Assembly: GCA_014360855.1 (NCBI GenBank)
Contig: JACIWP010000060.1
Span: 1-12,939, forward strand
Length of the DNA stretch: 12,939 nucleotides
Direction of reading: 5' to 3'
Origin: Anaerolineae bacterium
Lineage (GTDB): Bacteria > Chloroflexota > Anaerolineae > JACIWP01
Shown: piece by piece, positions 12,517 through 12,939 of the stretch
Position numbering within the stretch: the stretch's first letter is position 1
Layout: the number at the start of each line of letters is the position of its first letter
Notes under the pieces: generated by a model
Told to the model about the DNA's origin: nothing
Databases searched by the model: none
What the model saw: only the letters and a program-made list of their open reading frames with translations
Position numbers and translations under genes: made by a program

Positions 12517-12939
12517 TTATTCCACCACGATCCCTGCCCCTGACTCCACCGCGCCGATGTGCCAGGCCGGCTGTCCGAAGGATTGACAGGCCGCCAGGAA
12601 TTCCTCCACCCTCTCCGCCGGCACGGCCAGCAGAAGCCCGCCGGAGGTCTCCGGGGTGAAGAGCATCATCTGCTCTTCCTCGCTGATGCGGCCGGCGAAC
12701 CGCACCTGCGGCGCGAAAAACTCCTTGTTGCTGTGTGCCCCGCCGGGGAAAAGCCATTCCTCGGCGTACTGCCGCGTCCCCTCCAGGAGGGGGATGCGCT
12801 CCAGATACAAATGCAGTTGCACGCCGGAGGCATTGGCCATCTCCGCGGCATGTCCCAGCAGGGAAAAGCCGGTGATGTCGGTGGCGGCGCGCACGCCGGC
12901 CGCGCGCGCGGCGCGCGACGCCGATCGGTTGAGCTGAAG
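12517..12939 (-). CDS. selD: Selenide, water dikinase (selenophosphate synthetase), C-terminal part
   Basis: The 140 visible residues are the C-terminal part of SelD, which makes selenophosphate from selenide and ATP for selenocysteine and other selenium uses. ATDITGFSLLGHAAEMANASGV matches the SelD signature AATDITGFGLLGHA, and PGGAHSN and LFTPETSGGLLLAV (the DPQTSGGLL motif) follow in order. These distinguish it from HypE, PurM and ThiL. The frame stays open to the window edge (LQLNRSASRAARAAG precedes the signature), so the gene is cut and the GTG at 12894 is internal. The N-terminal catalytic Cys/Sec and Lys lie outside, so I cannot say whether this SelD is itself a selenoprotein. It converges with the 71-aa gene, with an 8-nt gap and no terminator. 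It supports Sec decoding at 3960. Confidence 0.95.
   Translation of the reverse strand, partial: LQLNRSASRAARAAGVRAATDITGFSLLGHAAEMANASGVQLHLYLERIPLLEGTRQYAEEWLFPGGAHSNKEFFAPQVRFAGRISEEEQMMLFTPETSGGLLLAVPAERVEEFLAACQSFGQPAWHIGAVESGAGIVVE

Noticed and set aside
1..12939. CRISPR arrays, insertion sequences, attachment sites or phage genes.
   Set aside because: No regularly spaced repeats, transposase or integrase motifs, or flanking direct repeats were found. The repeated GCCGGC is dispersed and irregular.

Overview
The window is high-GC bacterial DNA, densely packed with genes on both strands. Secreted proteins with Pro/Thr linkers, a SUMF1-type lipoprotein, butyrate kinase, a fused NAD(P)HX repair enzyme and selenium metabolism together suggest a Chloroflexota (Anaerolineae-like) bacterium. 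This is inference from gene content; no marker gene proves it. The palindrome GCCGGC occurs about 130 times by hand count, in genes and in gaps between them.

Layout. 123-2672 (+): penicillin-binding protein 1C. 2705-4238 (+): a perfect TTGACA-17-TATAAT promoter, a MerR/HspR-like regulator with a Cys-rich 'two-CW' tail, a GcvH-like lipoyl carrier, and an OsmC-family gene interrupted by an in-frame TGA. 4259-5827 (-): a single-domain response regulator and butyrate kinase. 6044-6913 (+): a class IV aminotransferase, ended by a strong intrinsic terminator. 7009-9726 (-): a large secreted multidomain protein and a SUMF1-domain lipoprotein. 9912-12508 (+): a multi-pass membrane protein, bifunctional NnrD, and a 71-aa protein resembling an isolated histidine-kinase DHp hairpin. 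12517-12939 (-): the C-terminal part of selenophosphate synthetase SelD, cut by the window edge.

Main finding. The TGA at 3960-3962 lies exactly where OsmC/Ohr proteins carry their peroxidatic Cys. The reading frame continues through the rest of the OsmC fold, including the second (resolving) Cys. Twenty nt downstream of the TGA is a 6-bp G/C hairpin with a GGTC loop, the apical loop of the E. coli fdhF SECIS, and selD is in the same window. I read the gene as an OsmC-like selenoprotein (Sec55) rather than a pseudogene. Ohr/OsmC peroxidases are known to be reduced by lipoylated proteins, and the gene just upstream is a lipoyl carrier with no other glycine-cleavage gene nearby. The cluster MerR(two-CW) / lipoyl carrier / Sec-OsmC may therefore be a compact redox-defence system with a dedicated electron donor and its own regulator. 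This functional link is a hypothesis.

The remaining genes are mostly housekeeping (cell wall, NAD(P)HX repair, short-chain acid and amino acid metabolism) or cell-surface. I saw no rRNA, tRNA, CRISPR array, transposase or phage gene.
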